Part shown: piece by piece, positions 33,659-43,271 of the stretch
Layout: every line of letters begins with the position of its first letter
Position numbering within the stretch: position 1 is the first letter of the stretch
Assembly: GCF_013371085.1 (NCBI RefSeq)
Contig: NZ_JABWCV010000027.1
Location: 1 to 56,360 of the forward strand
Source of the DNA: Vreelandella maris
GTDB taxonomy: Bacteria; Pseudomonadota; Gammaproteobacteria; Pseudomonadales; Halomonadaceae
Reading direction: 5' to 3'
DNA length: 56,360 nucleotides
Program-made: the position numbers and the translations under genes
Notes under the pieces: generated by a model
Databases searched by the model: none
Told to the model about the DNA's origin: nothing
Seen by the model: the letters and a program-made list of their open reading frames with translations, nothing else

Positions 33659-36640
33659 TCAACTGAACAGCTTAGGCACTCCTTTTACTTCCGCCTTGGC
33701 ACCGGCAGGCTTGGATGACCCTCTGCTCGCTTTCACTTGGCCTGTCTGTTCGCTTTTATCCGCTGGCGCTTCGTTGTTTAAAGCCTTTTGGCGACCAGCC
33801 GAGGTCCCACCTCGCTTCTTCAGGCGTCGCTGGATAGGTGAGGATGTCCGTACATCTTTCTGCCCAGACACAGCCGATTTCTGCTGTTCTGTAGCACCTT
33901 GCGTCGTTTTATCAACCATGACAGTAGGGACTGGCTGATGGCTCGGCTGTGTCACTGGGGACTCATGCTCAGCTGTGGCCAGCATTGCCTCCCCCAGGCC
34001 AAGTTGAATATGGGTATCATTCGGTGCGTTATCGGCCTCTGGGCTCCAGTCACCCAGCTCAGCCGAAACATCACTATGGTTATCTGCGTCAGCCCCTAGC
34101 GTCAGCTGACTAATCTCTGAAAAGTCATTCGTGGGTTCGGCTTGCTCAGCGATCAGTTCAACATCCCCCCCGCTTGTTGTGGGCGAAATTTGGTCATTGG
34201 TCGCTATCTGTGCAACGTTCCCACCGGCCGCCTCAACAATCTCATTTAGTAACCAAGCTCCCTCTGATTCTCTTTTAAATCCTGCTGGAGTCTTAGTATG
34301 AATGGAATTACTCATCCCATCCTGCTCATAATGTGCAATATCCCCACCGACACCGGGGACATCCTCTAGCAGCCAAGCGCCAACTATAGCCTTTTCGTCG
34401 CCTGTTTCAGCTTTGGCTGAGGCCTGCTGATTCTGGGCATCATTGCCTTTCTGTGCAGCATCCCCACCGCAAGGTATTGGCTGGCCCGTGCCTTCCTGTG
34501 TAGTGTTCTCACCTGCCGTATGAGAATCGTCCAGCAGCCAGGCACCATCTATAACTTTTTCTCCGCCTGTTTCAGCCATTGCGGAAGCCTGCTGGTTCTG
34601 GGTGCCATTGCCTTTCTGTGCAGCATCCCCACCGCAAGGGGTGGGCTGGCGCATCTCTTCCTGTGCAGTATTCCCACCTGCCGCATGGAGATCATCCATC
34701 AGCTTGGCACCGGCTATATCTTTTTCTTCGCCTGTTTCAACCATTGCGGAGGCCTGCTGGTTCTGGGTGTCATTGCCTTTCTGTGCAGCATCCCCACCGC
34801 AAGGGATGGGCTGGCGCGTCTCTTCCTGTGCAGTATCCCCACCTGCCGCATGGAGATCATCCATCGGCTTGGCACCGGCTATATCTTTTCCTTCGCCTGT
34901 TTCAACCATTGCGGAGGCCTGCTGGTTCTGGGTGCCATTGCCTTTCTGTGCAGCATCCCCACCGCAAGGGGTGGGCTGTCGCGTCTCTTCCTGTGCAGTA
35001 TTCCCACCTGCCGCCTGGGAATCATCTAGCAGCCAGGCGGAAGCCACGTCGGTATTCGTGAGTGATTCATGGCTGAATGTAGAGGTTTTGCTCGCTGCCC
35101 CTAAACTCTTCTGTGCAGCATTCCCACTGGTTTTCGTTGCATCACCCGTACCCGTAGGCACTGAAGCAAACAGGCTGACATCACATACGTCTGACGCTGG
35201 AATACCTTTAGGCTTAGTCATGCGCTCTTCCCGCTTACCACTGTCTTTTGTTGGCGCAACGCCAGCGTTGCTACTGTGCTTGCCCTGGGGGCCGAGGACG
35301 GTTACCTCATAAGCGGTTTCTCGCGGGTATAGGCCTTGGTGTTCTACTGGCAGCTCCACCGCGATCATTCCCCTGAACTCGATTATGCCGGAACGTACCC
35401 GCCACAACGCTTGGTCAGATGGCAACGTCCAGGTCTTCGCCGCTTCGCTCCCCTCTGGCACTCCCTCGATTTCAGTGATGAGCCAGCCGCGATCGGCCAA
35501 TGCTGCCAAAAGTACCTGTGTAAACTCCCCTGATTTACCTGGGGCTCGAAAGTCACCGCCAAAGGCCGCGGCAACGTCATCATCCAGCTTGGAAAGGGCT
35601 GTCTCCCGAACATGATGTTCGGAGAGGTAAAGCCGCTCACCAACGCGGAAGCCTGCCGCTTTGACACGCTTCGCTAAACCTTTCACCTGATAGGGTACTT
35701 GGGGAACCACTCGCAAGAACGTTTCGATCGCCAGCTCCTGGACGTTCAGATTCTCAAGCACCTTGCGTTTCTCGCCTCGTGTAGCGAGGCCGTCTATCTC
35801 TCGCAGCTGCTGGAGGAGAGTGACTGCGCGGCGCACCCCCTTGCTACTGAGGCCAGGGAAAGCCACTGGCATCAGGTTGGGAGAATGCTCGTATTTTACT
35901 GCCAGCAACAGTATGGCTCGCTCATCCTCAGGCAGCTCCCACCACGCGGGGAACTTTGCCAACAGACGCCCGCTCTGTTTATCGTGGTAGGACAGGCGGA
36001 CCCACTGCCCGTCCTGTTTCGCATGCGAAACAGTCTTGCCAATATCATGTGCTGCCGCGGCAAGAGGGAGGAGGGGATCGGCACCTTCGTACTCGAAGGC
36101 CTCATCGATCACGCCTAGATGGTGCTCAAGCAGTGTCGTACTGTGGCCGTCACCGCAAAAAGCATCAGGGTGAGCCTGGAGGTAACCGAGCAACTGGTTA
36201 ATTAGCGGCATGTGATGTGCCGGAACGTTACCCGACAGCTGCGCTTTCACTGGCTTGAAGTTAATCGGATCAGGATAAGGCATGTACGTAATTGAGAGAT
36301 CCATGCCCCGGAACTCACCGCGAGATTTAGCGCGCTGTCGACGTGTTATTAATCCCATTCCCACTATGAGCAGAACGATCACAGAGCCAGCAGCCATTCC
36401 CCCGGCTAACCATGGCCAGACAACACGCAACCTTGCCAGGACGACCTCAGTGGCCGCTGATGCCGCGTTCGCGGGGTTTATCTCTTCGTCACCCTCTACC
36501 CAAAAGCCAGCGCCAGCTAGCCACTCCTGCAGCGTTTCCGGCCCCATGAAGTAAAAAGCAGTAGCCGCGGCGAGACTGTAGAAGATAGTTAGAGCAATAA
36601 CGGATCTTAGCAGTGTCGAGCGATACCCCATCAAACTCAT
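33659..36640 (-). CDS. Membrane-anchored HD-domain protein with repeats, MobH/TraI_2-like
   Basis: The 993-residue protein has two N-terminal membrane segments (about 10-32 and 73-98), then an HD-type domain: GNVPAHHMPLINQLLGYL, HSTTLLEHHLGVIDEAF, LAAAAHDIGKTVSH (HD at 198-199) and KYEHSP. This His/Asp pattern resembles TraI_2, the HD-fold region of MobH relaxases. Residues about 480-990 are a low-complexity tail with four 55-residue repeats (34.38-35.04 kb) and a basic end. The N-terminal anchor is unusual for a relaxase, so it may be a transfer-linked HD protein instead. ATG 36640 overlaps the M48 stop (ATGA). It is the last gene of the transfer operon and contains a perfect parS-like site. 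Confidence 0.7.
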   Translation of the reverse strand: MSLMGYRSTLLRSVIALTIFYSLAAATAFYFMGPETLQEWLAGAGFWVEGDEEINPANAASAATEVVLARLRVVWPWLAGGMAAGSVIVLLIVGMGLITRRQRAKSRGEFRGMDLSITYMPYPDPINFKPVKAQLSGNVPAHHMPLINQLLGYLQAHPDAFCGDGHSTTLLEHHLGVIDEAFEYEGADPLLPLAAAAHDIGKTVSHAKQDGQWVRLSYHDKQSGRLLAKFPAWWELPEDERAILLLAVKYEHSPNLMPVAFPGLSSKGVRRAVTLLQQLREIDGLATRGEKRKVLENLNVQELAIETFLRVVPQVPYQVKGLAKRVKAAGFRVGERLYLSEHHVRETALSKLDDDVAAAFGGDFRAPGKSGEFTQVLLAALADRGWLITEIEGVPEGSEAAKTWTLPSDQALWRVRSGIIEFRGMIAVELPVEHQGLYPRETAYEVTVLGPQGKHSSNAGVAPTKDSGKREERMTKPKGIPASDVCDVSLFASVPTGTGDATKTSGNAAQKSLGAASKTSTFSHESLTNTDVASAWLLDDSQAAGGNTAQEETRQPTPCGGDAAQKGNGTQNQQASAMVETGEGKDIAGAKPMDDLHAAGGDTAQEETRQPIPCGGDAAQKGNDTQNQQASAMVETGEEKDIAGAKLMDDLHAAGGNTAQEEMRQPTPCGGDAAQKGNGTQNQQASAMAETGGEKVIDGAWLLDDSHTAGENTTQEGTGQPIPCGGDAAQKGNDAQNQQASAKAETGDEKAIVGAWLLEDVPGVGGDIAHYEQDGMSNSIHTKTPAGFKRESEGAWLLNEIVEAAGGNVAQIATNDQISPTTSGGDVELIAEQAEPTNDFSEISQLTLGADADNHSDVSAELGDWSPEADNAPNDTHIQLGLGEAMLATAEHESPVTQPSHQPVPTVMVDKTTQGATEQQKSAVSGQKDVRTSSPIQRRLKKRGGTSAGRQKALNNEAPADKSEQTGQVKASRGSSKPAGAKAEVKGVPKLFS
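34381..35040. repeat. Four 165-bp tandem repeats in the HD-domain gene
   Basis: The anchor CATTGCCTTT recurs at 34441, 34606, 34771 and 34936, exactly 165 bp apart. Each unit encodes 55 residues with the pattern LLDD, AAGGNTAQE, PCGGDAAQKGN, QNQQASA. The repeats are in frame and diverge mainly at a few positions, so they arose by recent duplication. Confidence 0.95.
36015..36032. promoter_or_regulatory. Perfect parS-like palindrome inside the HD-domain gene
   Basis: TGTTTCGCATGCGAAACA lies inside coding sequence for VSHAKQ, near the HD motif. No promoter is apparent there. A perfect palindrome in coding DNA suggests a binding site kept for segregation or spreading. Confidence 0.75.
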
Positions 36641-37419
36641 GTCATACGCTCCAGGCGCTTGATACGCCGATATGTCGGCGGATGTGTCGAGAAAAGCCCC
36701 CAGCTCGATTCAAGACCCGTAGAGAGCCTACTGAGAAGCCGGCAGCCTGCTATTGGAGAGGCAACACGCGCCGCGTCACGGTCGGCACGATATTCCATTA
36801 GATGCCCTAAGTGGCGGTCCAAGACTTTGAAAAGCCCTAATGCCAAGCGAATCCCCAAGCTCGCCACAGAAAAGTACAAGCCGCTCAACAGGCCAATCAG
36901 GGGAATGGGACGAAGAATTGTATAGATCAACCGCGCCAGCCAAAGCGCCACCCGCAAAATGCTGTGCTGCGTCCACCAGTATAGGCTCGCAGACGCATCG
37001 CCGCGGCGAAGGTGTGACCTCTCGTGCGCCAGCAGCCACTCAAGCTCATCAGGAGGCAGATTGAGGGCGCCCCGGGAAACGATTACAACGCCACCCGTAA
37101 GGCTCGGTATTGCATAGGCCTGAAGGGCAGGGGTCTCGTAAACCCAGACATGATCTGCAATCTCACGAGCCCCTGGGAATAGTCGGCCGATCCGGTAACT
37201 GGCTGGCGCCAGCCTAAGCCCTAGCCAGGCGAGGGCAGTCAGGCCCCCACCTGCGAGGAAGGTGGCCTTGGCCAGCCAAGTGACAGTCATCAGCTCGCCA
37301 GGGGGGCGCATAAACTCCAGGGGCAAGCCAATGAAGACCACGACCGGCAATACCACCATCACAGTAAAACCAAGCGCCCCAGCGAAACAGGCCGAAAAGG
37401 CAGACAGAAGCGCTAGCAT
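36637..37419 (-). CDS. M48-family membrane metalloprotease
   Basis: The 260-residue protein has two N-terminal membrane segments (about 8-34 and 45-70), the zinc motif LLAHERSHLRRGD (H132, E133, H136), a second membrane pair (about 155-195) and the third ligand in MEYRADRDAARVA (E209). This is the layout of HtpX/M48 integral membrane proteases; a THPPTYRRIKRLE tail is also typical. It lies between traC and the HD-domain gene in the transfer operon, nine bases after the traC stop. It may process or quality-control transfer proteins; that is inference from position. Confidence 0.87.
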   Translation of the reverse strand: MLALLSAFSACFAGALGFTVMVVLPVVVFIGLPLEFMRPPGELMTVTWLAKATFLAGGGLTALAWLGLRLAPASYRIGRLFPGAREIADHVWVYETPALQAYAIPSLTGGVVIVSRGALNLPPDELEWLLAHERSHLRRGDASASLYWWTQHSILRVALWLARLIYTILRPIPLIGLLSGLYFSVASLGIRLALGLFKVLDRHLGHLMEYRADRDAARVASPIAGCRLLSRLSTGLESSWGLFSTHPPTYRRIKRLERMT

Positions 37420-37428
37420 AGGCCAAGC

Positions 37429-40041
37429 CTACCCTTTGCCCTCGGCCAGCATGCGGATGGCCTCCTGGGTGCTGTGGCCCTCCTCGGCGAGCTTCATCAG
37501 ACGCGCCTGGTCCTTGGGATTGGTCGAATATAGGAAGTAGGAGTAAGGATCGACCACAAAGCGGAAAAGGCCACCCCCGCTCTCGTGCTTGACGAAGACC
37601 TCCGAATAGCCGGCACCGGGCTTCACACCGCGCAGCATATCGAACAGGAATTCATCCTCACCGCCCAATTTACCGTTCTTTTGGGCGTAGTCCAGCGAGG
37701 GACCAGACTGCTTGAGTACGAATGTCCATGGCGCGTTGTCGAAGGCAGCCTGAGCGGCCGGCGACAGGTCGGTATCCTTAAAGCCCTGAGTAATGAAGCC
37801 GGCACTGCCGTAATACTTACGGATGCGCCGGAAGGCGGTTTCGATAAACTTCCCGCTTTTCGGGTCCGCGAGTAGATCCCATGCCTCATCGATCAGCATC
37901 ATTTTCGGGATGTTGCGTGGGCGCAGATACATGTCCCGCGTCGTCCGAGCCATCAGGAGTGTCATGACCACATTCCGAAGCTCACGATCGACGTTTAGCT
38001 CTTCCAGCTCGAGTATGGTGAACTCATTGGAAAGATCCAGCTGGGGCTCACCGTTGAACCATGCGGCATGCCGACCTACGGCATACGGCTCCAACTGCAA
38101 CGCAATACTCTTGGCCACCGGATCACTGTCTGCCCGGGACTCAAGCCACTGATAGACATGCTTGGTTTCCATGACCTCGCCATGTTTATCGTGCGCCTCA
38201 AGGATGCCTTTTTCGATCAACTGGTATTCGTAGTTGTCGGGCTCACCTAGGGGGAACGCCATCTGAGATATGGCATCCTTCAGCACCGGGATCATTTCTG
38301 CGATCTCGCTGCCACCTTCATCATCGTCGTAACGCTGCTTGCCTTTGATACCCCAGAATGGGTTAAGTGAGACCGGATGGTTAGGATCAAACCTCAGTTC
38401 CTGACCGCCCAGCAGTTCACACAGCTCCTTATAAGAGCCGCCCACGTCAATGATACGGACCACGCCATCACGACAGCGCATGTCGGTAACGAATTCGTTG
38501 GCAAGGAATGACTTACCCGCACCCGAGGTCGCGATCACCGAAAAATTGTATGAGGTGGCCGAATCAAAAATGTCGATACACGACATTTGACCGCGGCGAG
38601 AAACCAGCAACAGTCCGTTTGCGTAGAGGTAAGGGTTCCCCTGTGGGTCTTTGCGTACTACTGGCCCGTTACCGCCCCAATCGCCCTGGCAGATTGAGGC
38701 GCAAGCGCCGTTTAGGCTGGACACCATCTGTGCCCGCTGAAGGCCTGATGTAGGCTTGTCCATGCGTGGGTTGTAGCCCCATGGCAAAGACGACAACCAG
38801 ATAGGCAGCGAGATATAGCGTTCACGCGAGGCTCTGAAGCCTGCTTTCCGCCACAACGAGGAAACATAGTCCGCGTCCGAAGCTGCTCGCTCGGGTTCGG
38901 TGATGATATTGATCCCCGACCACATGCGTACCGGGCAGTAGTTTGAGCGAGTATCGTTGAGCAGCTGCTGGGTATCTCTACGCCGCGTGAAGAGGTGCGG
39001 CATCATCCCCTTGTACCACTCGGAATCACTCATGCATTGCTTTGAGATCATGCCCATTCGCATGGTGATGTCATCACGAGCCTTTTCGGTGTTCGGCTTG
39101 TAGATGGTGGTATACATCCAGTAGGCCGGCGCGATCCGATCGGTCGCCGACTTCAACTCCCCAAGCATGTCACCTGTCATGTAGAGACGCAGGTAGTCCG
39201 GGTAGGTGTCGATGGTCAAAGGGACAACATCCACCTCCCTTTCATTGTCGCTAAACTGGACTGCACCCGAGGACTTCACTCGAATGCGTGTGCGCTTATC
39301 GAAAATGGAATCAATGAAGTGACCACCTTCCTCCTCCAGGCGTTGAAGCTCCCCTGGCACCATTTGTGGGTTGGCTATGCGGCGCAGCACACGTCGCGTA
39401 CCCAATTCGTTCATCAGGGCAGGGGACAGGCCCATAGAGCTGAATGTCCCCATCACCGACTGCCGGAATTCGTCGCACATGTGCCGCCATGAACGAATCT
39501 CTTCAGCATGCTCTGGGTCACCGCCAAAGGTCATGGTGAAAAAGGCGAAGTAATGCACCTCCCGGGGATATAGACGCTCATTCGGTAGGAGGCTTTTGTT
39601 CCCGGCCGCGGCGTCAAGCATGTGCTTGCTACGGCGCTCTACCAGCTCTTGGAGCATAGGGTCTTTGCAGTAACGTAACCGCCGTGCCTGCCAGGTATTT
39701 ATCCGGTCCTCAATGGCCGGCGAACTATGGGCGACGAACTGGATAACCGTGTCCGCTGGCGCTCGCGTAATCAGCGACTCGATTTGCTCCTCGATGTCCT
39801 TGCCAGCCACCATCAATGGCGCAAACTGGACGCCGAAGCCAAGCTGAGGATGTTTACCATCATCCCGGACACAGTAGTTATCTTCATAGTCGATGTAGGG
39901 GAGCAGGCTCGCGGGATCATCCCGCTCAGTCAGCGCCTCGGCTGCCTGGAGGGGGAGGGCGCGATCGCCATAATCGGGAGCGCCCTGCTGGATCATGCGG
40001 CGCACTTGGTGCCGCATACGAGTCATCGCGGTTATCTTCAT
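37429..40041 (-). CDS. traC: TraC, VirB4-like ATPase of the F-type secretion system
   Basis: TraC powers pilus assembly at the inner membrane. The 870-residue protein has the TraC N-terminal region (PYIDYEDNYCVRDDGK), the Walker A loop ATSGAGKSF near residue 505, the Walker B MMLIDEAWDLL near 715, and a terminal SAGFITQGFKD region typical of the VirB4/TraC class. It lies one base after the traV stop and nine before the M48 gene. Length and motifs are complete. Confidence 0.95.
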   Translation of the reverse strand: MKITAMTRMRHQVRRMIQQGAPDYGDRALPLQAAEALTERDDPASLLPYIDYEDNYCVRDDGKHPQLGFGVQFAPLMVAGKDIEEQIESLITRAPADTVIQFVAHSSPAIEDRINTWQARRLRYCKDPMLQELVERRSKHMLDAAAGNKSLLPNERLYPREVHYFAFFTMTFGGDPEHAEEIRSWRHMCDEFRQSVMGTFSSMGLSPALMNELGTRRVLRRIANPQMVPGELQRLEEEGGHFIDSIFDKRTRIRVKSSGAVQFSDNEREVDVVPLTIDTYPDYLRLYMTGDMLGELKSATDRIAPAYWMYTTIYKPNTEKARDDITMRMGMISKQCMSDSEWYKGMMPHLFTRRRDTQQLLNDTRSNYCPVRMWSGINIITEPERAASDADYVSSLWRKAGFRASRERYISLPIWLSSLPWGYNPRMDKPTSGLQRAQMVSSLNGACASICQGDWGGNGPVVRKDPQGNPYLYANGLLLVSRRGQMSCIDIFDSATSYNFSVIATSGAGKSFLANEFVTDMRCRDGVVRIIDVGGSYKELCELLGGQELRFDPNHPVSLNPFWGIKGKQRYDDDEGGSEIAEMIPVLKDAISQMAFPLGEPDNYEYQLIEKGILEAHDKHGEVMETKHVYQWLESRADSDPVAKSIALQLEPYAVGRHAAWFNGEPQLDLSNEFTILELEELNVDRELRNVVMTLLMARTTRDMYLRPRNIPKMMLIDEAWDLLADPKSGKFIETAFRRIRKYYGSAGFITQGFKDTDLSPAAQAAFDNAPWTFVLKQSGPSLDYAQKNGKLGGEDEFLFDMLRGVKPGAGYSEVFVKHESGGGLFRFVVDPYSYFLYSTNPKDQARLMKLAEEGHSTQEAIRMLAEGKG

Positions 40042-40042
40042 A

Positions 40043-40540
40043 TCAATTCTCCGGGACGATCTGCATTTGCGGCTGAATGCGATAAGGATTCACGCTGGCG
40101 TCTTGCCCTCTCGGCGCGATGTGTTGAACACCCGGAGAAGGTCCGATCATGCCTGCCCCAATGCCATCGTCACGCAGCTGGCCATAACTCCAGTCATCAG
40201 GCAGAGTCACATACAGGTATTCGCCCGATCGTAGAATGCCGTCATCACCGCGCCATGGCGCCACCCAGATACGCACCGGTTTACCTGGCTGGTAGACAGG
40301 CATATCGGTTAGGCCTCCCCCGCTATAGGGTCGCCATTGCTCGATCTTTTCTTCTTCAGCTTCTGAGCCATCCTTACGGCCCTCCATCACTGTTTCAGAG
40401 GAACCACTATTTGCCACCGCAGCTTCATAAACATCGCCGGTACCGACACACTCGCTTCCCAGCTCACAATCATGCTGGACAGTGGCACACCCACCGAGGA
40501 ACAGCAGGGCGGTCAAGGGGATCATCAACTTTAAGCTCAT
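40043..40540 (-). CDS. traV: TraV outer-membrane lipoprotein
   Basis: TraV (VirB7-like) anchors the transfer channel in the outer membrane with TraK and TraB. The 165-residue product has a lipoprotein signal with LGGC (Cys18), a second Cys pair (CELGSEC) as in TraV, an acidic middle, and a beta-rich end (RIWVAPWRGDDGILRSGEYLY). It is between traB and traC as in F. Family assignment rests on order, lipobox and the WVAPW segment. Confidence 0.88.
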   Translation of the reverse strand: MSLKLMIPLTALLFLGGCATVQHDCELGSECVGTGDVYEAAVANSGSSETVMEGRKDGSEAEEEKIEQWRPYSGGGLTDMPVYQPGKPVRIWVAPWRGDDGILRSGEYLYVTLPDDWSYGQLRDDGIGAGMIGPSPGVQHIAPRGQDASVNPYRIQPQMQIVPEN

Positions 40541-40544
40541 CGTA

Positions 40545-42032
40545 TTAGCCCTCGCTCGGCATCTTGTCGGCCAGCTCGTAGGCTTCCCACTCGAGCTTCT
40601 GGCCTTCCTGGATTACAACAGTGCCACGGCGCCCTGATGGAACCTCGATCACCGGGAACATGGATTCAGCCTCTTCGATGTAACGCTCTGCCAGTATCTC
40701 CATCGCGCGGCCTGCACCGCCGTACATGCCAACCTCGGCGACACTGTTCGGGTCGATGGTGGTGACAACGCCGCTGCCTGTGACAGCCGATTCAGCACCT
40801 TGAGCTGCTGTTGCAGCAATGCTGCTGGCGCCTTCTGCGAAGCCAGCAAGCATGGCCTTACCCAGCAGGGCGCCAGCACGTCGCTCAACTTTGCCGCGAA
40901 GCCCCAGACGGCCATCCGAGTCCACGATGTAGCCATTGATTGGAGACTCAAGCATCATTCCAGTCCGTGTATCGACACAGGAAATACGAGAGACGTTGAT
41001 ATGCGCTCGCTCGCTCGACAAATCACCGTAGCCACCGCCCATACCAAAGCAGTCAGCGAGGCGATACCGCGCACTGCCAGGTAGGAATGCATCGTTTTGA
41101 ATGCGGAATAGCACCGGCTGAGGGTTGTTGCGGGTACGCTCGGCAGCGCCAAAGTCAGCGCCAGTCAACATTGCCACCTCAGAGAACGACCCCATAGGGA
41201 GGAACCCAGCTTTAGGTGGCCCCAGATCCTCTTCTTCGTCATCCTGCTGAGCCGCTTCATTACGTAAGATGCGAGCGCTGGACTCACCACTTGAGCCATT
41301 GAGTACGATCGGGTCAGCCGGTCCTTCTTCCTTCTGGAGCTGTGGAAACTGTGAAGGAATGACGCCGCCCTGTGTCGACGATTGTTGCCTCGGGGGTAAA
41401 CCGGCACGGCCAGAGTCACCATCTCGACGCGCTACCGGGGGCGGAGGTACCGCGCTAGCGTCGTCGCCTCGGGGGGGGCGAAGATAGTCAGACGGGGCAC
41501 GGTTGGCGTCGGTGCTTCTGTTTGAAGATGTGCCAATGCGAACCTCACTGGTGCCATCATCTCCGCTAGAAATATCGGCTAGTCGTGTGCGCAGCGACTC
41601 CATGGTTTCCCGCGTTTGCTCGCGTTCGGATTCCATGCCAGCCTGCATTTCTTCGAGCTGCGCCTGAAGTCGTGCATCCCTCTGCTCTTGACTCTCGCGC
41701 TGGTCTGCCAATTCTTCATGAGCCTCCCTTAACTGTTGTTGAAGTCGGGAAATAGTGACTTCCTCCCCATGCCGTGTATCCGGCGTGGTGTCCATAAATT
41801 CCGGGGGAGGGGGCGCTTTATTGCTACTGTTGTCTCGTGCGCTAATAGCGTTACTTGCCACAAGCCAGATGACTAGGCAGGCCCCACCACCATATAGAAG
41901 CCACTTTCTTCCCTGCGCTCGCTCCAACAGGCTCTGAGAGACTACCTTGGACTTAGCTCGGGCCTTGGCCACCCTAGAAGGCTTGTCCTGGCCCGATTCA
42001 TTCGGCTGCTGGTTGTTCTGATCTTCAGCCAC
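40545..42032 (-). CDS. traB: TraB, VirB10-like transfer channel protein
   Basis: TraB spans from the inner to the outer membrane in the F-type channel. The protein has a basic N-terminus, a membrane helix (about 25-42, WLLYGGGACLVIWLVAS), a coiled coil (about 70-150), a Pro-rich linker, and the C-terminal VirB10-like beta barrel domain (GFLPMGSFSEVAML, YRLADCFGMGG, GRLGLRGKVERRAGALLGKAMLAGFAEG in part). I chose GTG 42032 because GGAGG stands six bases before it and it overlaps the traK stop; the in-frame TTG 42038 is less likely. Length is normal at 495. Confidence 0.95.
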   Translation of the reverse strand: MAEDQNNQQPNESGQDKPSRVAKARAKSKVVSQSLLERAQGRKWLLYGGGACLVIWLVASNAISARDNSSNKAPPPPEFMDTTPDTRHGEEVTISRLQQQLREAHEELADQRESQEQRDARLQAQLEEMQAGMESEREQTRETMESLRTRLADISSGDDGTSEVRIGTSSNRSTDANRAPSDYLRPPRGDDASAVPPPPVARRDGDSGRAGLPPRQQSSTQGGVIPSQFPQLQKEEGPADPIVLNGSSGESSARILRNEAAQQDDEEEDLGPPKAGFLPMGSFSEVAMLTGADFGAAERTRNNPQPVLFRIQNDAFLPGSARYRLADCFGMGGGYGDLSSERAHINVSRISCVDTRTGMMLESPINGYIVDSDGRLGLRGKVERRAGALLGKAMLAGFAEGASSIAATAAQGAESAVTGSGVVTTIDPNSVAEVGMYGGAGRAMEILAERYIEEAESMFPVIEVPSGRRGTVVIQEGQKLEWEAYELADKMPSEG

Positions 42033-42717
42033 GGTCAACCTCCACGACGATCATTCGGGGCTGATCGCGCTCACTTACCGTGTCCCCTTCCAAGGAAACA
42101 GCAACGACGCCATCGCGGTAGAAGTCACGAGGCTCGACTTCAAGGGAGGTATCAGAAGACAGCCGGTAAATATTCACGACATGGCCGGAACCACGGTACT
42201 GGGTTTCCGCTGTGAGCTTGAGCGTGCCGCCATTAGGCATTTCAAGTCGGGCACTAGGCGGGGCGCCAGCCGGCTCAAACCCGCTAGGGCGAGCCCCCTG
42301 GAAAACGGACAGGATAGTGTCAGCAATCCAACGATCCTTGGGCCGGCTTTCCCTTTCGGGCTCTGCGGATAGGTCAGGGGCGTTTCGATACCGGAACACC
42401 TGGGCATCGATGCCGCTTTCCGGCGCTAGCTTCACCGTGAAGGCCTCGCCGCTTCGCAGCTGGATGAAGATAGAGAACGGGTCGGCTTCGTCTGCAGGAC
42501 GGATGAGGAGACCACGTTTGCCATCAGTCGGCACAGGGTTGTCACGCAACTCGGCCTCGGGGGGGATAACAATCGTAGAGTACGGCTCTGGGAATACCAG
42601 CCGGTTATAAGCATCGGTGGATACAACCACCTTCTGGACATCATCGCTGGCGCTGACAAAGGTGGCGACGGCAAGCGCCGCCACCATGACCAGCCCCTGC
42701 ATCTTAGGCTTTTTCAT
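42025..42717 (-). CDS. traK: TraK, VirB9-like secretin protein
   Basis: TraK forms the outer-membrane core ring with TraV and TraB. The 230-residue product has a signal peptide (MKKPKMQGLVMVAALAVATF, cleavage after SAS), then beta-rich sequence with NRLVFPEPYSTIVIP, FSIFIQLRSGEAFTVKLAP and a terminal VVAVSLEGDTV. ATG 42717 overlaps the traE stop (ATGA) and is preferred over the ORF start at 42822. It overlaps traB by eight bases at its end. Confidence 0.92.
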   Translation of the reverse strand: MKKPKMQGLVMVAALAVATFVSASDDVQKVVVSTDAYNRLVFPEPYSTIVIPPEAELRDNPVPTDGKRGLLIRPADEADPFSIFIQLRSGEAFTVKLAPESGIDAQVFRYRNAPDLSAEPERESRPKDRWIADTILSVFQGARPSGFEPAGAPPSARLEMPNGGTLKLTAETQYRGSGHVVNIYRLSSDTSLEVEPRDFYRDGVVAVSLEGDTVSERDQPRMIVVEVDRG

Positions 42718-43271
42718 TCGTCCTCCAAAGAGAAACCAGCGACATACGGAACGCCACCGCTGAAGGAATAGCGGACACGGTAAGCAATCGGTTCGTCTTC
42801 GATCTGTTCGGTGCCATGCCAAGCCCGCAAGCGCCCATAAACTCGCACTGTGCCGTCTAGGACTTGGGTCCCTTCAATGAACAAGGCCTGGGTACGCTCA
42901 GATTTCTCCAGGTCTGGAATCCGTGCTTGTAGATCATTGCCGACCTTGGCATAGAGGGCCGGCGTCATCCGGTTCTGGAACCGAGCGTATTGGCTTCTCA
43001 CGTTCCTTGGGGTCCAAGAGCTGTGCAGCTGGGCATCCGCCATGGCTATCTCAGTGAGGTAGCTCGCATCGGTATAACCAGCGCTGGCGCCCACCTCGAC
43101 CGGCCCATCCACGACGTGCAGGTTGTAGGGAACCAGCCGGGTTGGCATATTGGCGCTGAGCTGGACATAGCTCTGCAAGACATAGATCAGCAACCCAGTC
43201 AGGAGCAGGGTGCAGAACATCCAGCCCCTGGCAGCGACCCACTGATTTCGCAATGCATTGAGGTATTTCAT
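42714..43271 (-). CDS. traE: TraE, VirB5/VirB8-like inner-membrane transfer protein
   Basis: TraE is an inner-membrane protein of the F-type assembly complex. The 185-residue protein has one membrane helix (about 18-36, GWMFCTLLLTGLLIYVLQSY) and a periplasmic domain with SYLTEIAMADAQLHSSWTP, TQALFIEGTQVLDGTVRVYGRL and YRVRYSFSGGVPYVAGFSL, all typical of TraE. ATG 43271 shares one base with the traL stop. It lies in the canonical traL-traE-traK order. Confidence 0.94.
   Translation of the reverse strand: MKYLNALRNQWVAARGWMFCTLLLTGLLIYVLQSYVQLSANMPTRLVPYNLHVVDGPVEVGASAGYTDASYLTEIAMADAQLHSSWTPRNVRSQYARFQNRMTPALYAKVGNDLQARIPDLEKSERTQALFIEGTQVLDGTVRVYGRLRAWHGTEQIEDEPIAYRVRYSFSGGVPYVAGFSLEDE

Noticed and set aside
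34381..35040. Regularly spaced repeats resembling a CRISPR array
   Set aside because: The period is 165 bp, the whole unit is conserved including the supposed spacers, and it encodes an in-frame 55-residue protein repeat.
34520..35312. Long plus-strand open frames over the repeats
   Set aside because: They are antisense shadows of the repeated coding sequence, have no ribosome site and no known sequence.
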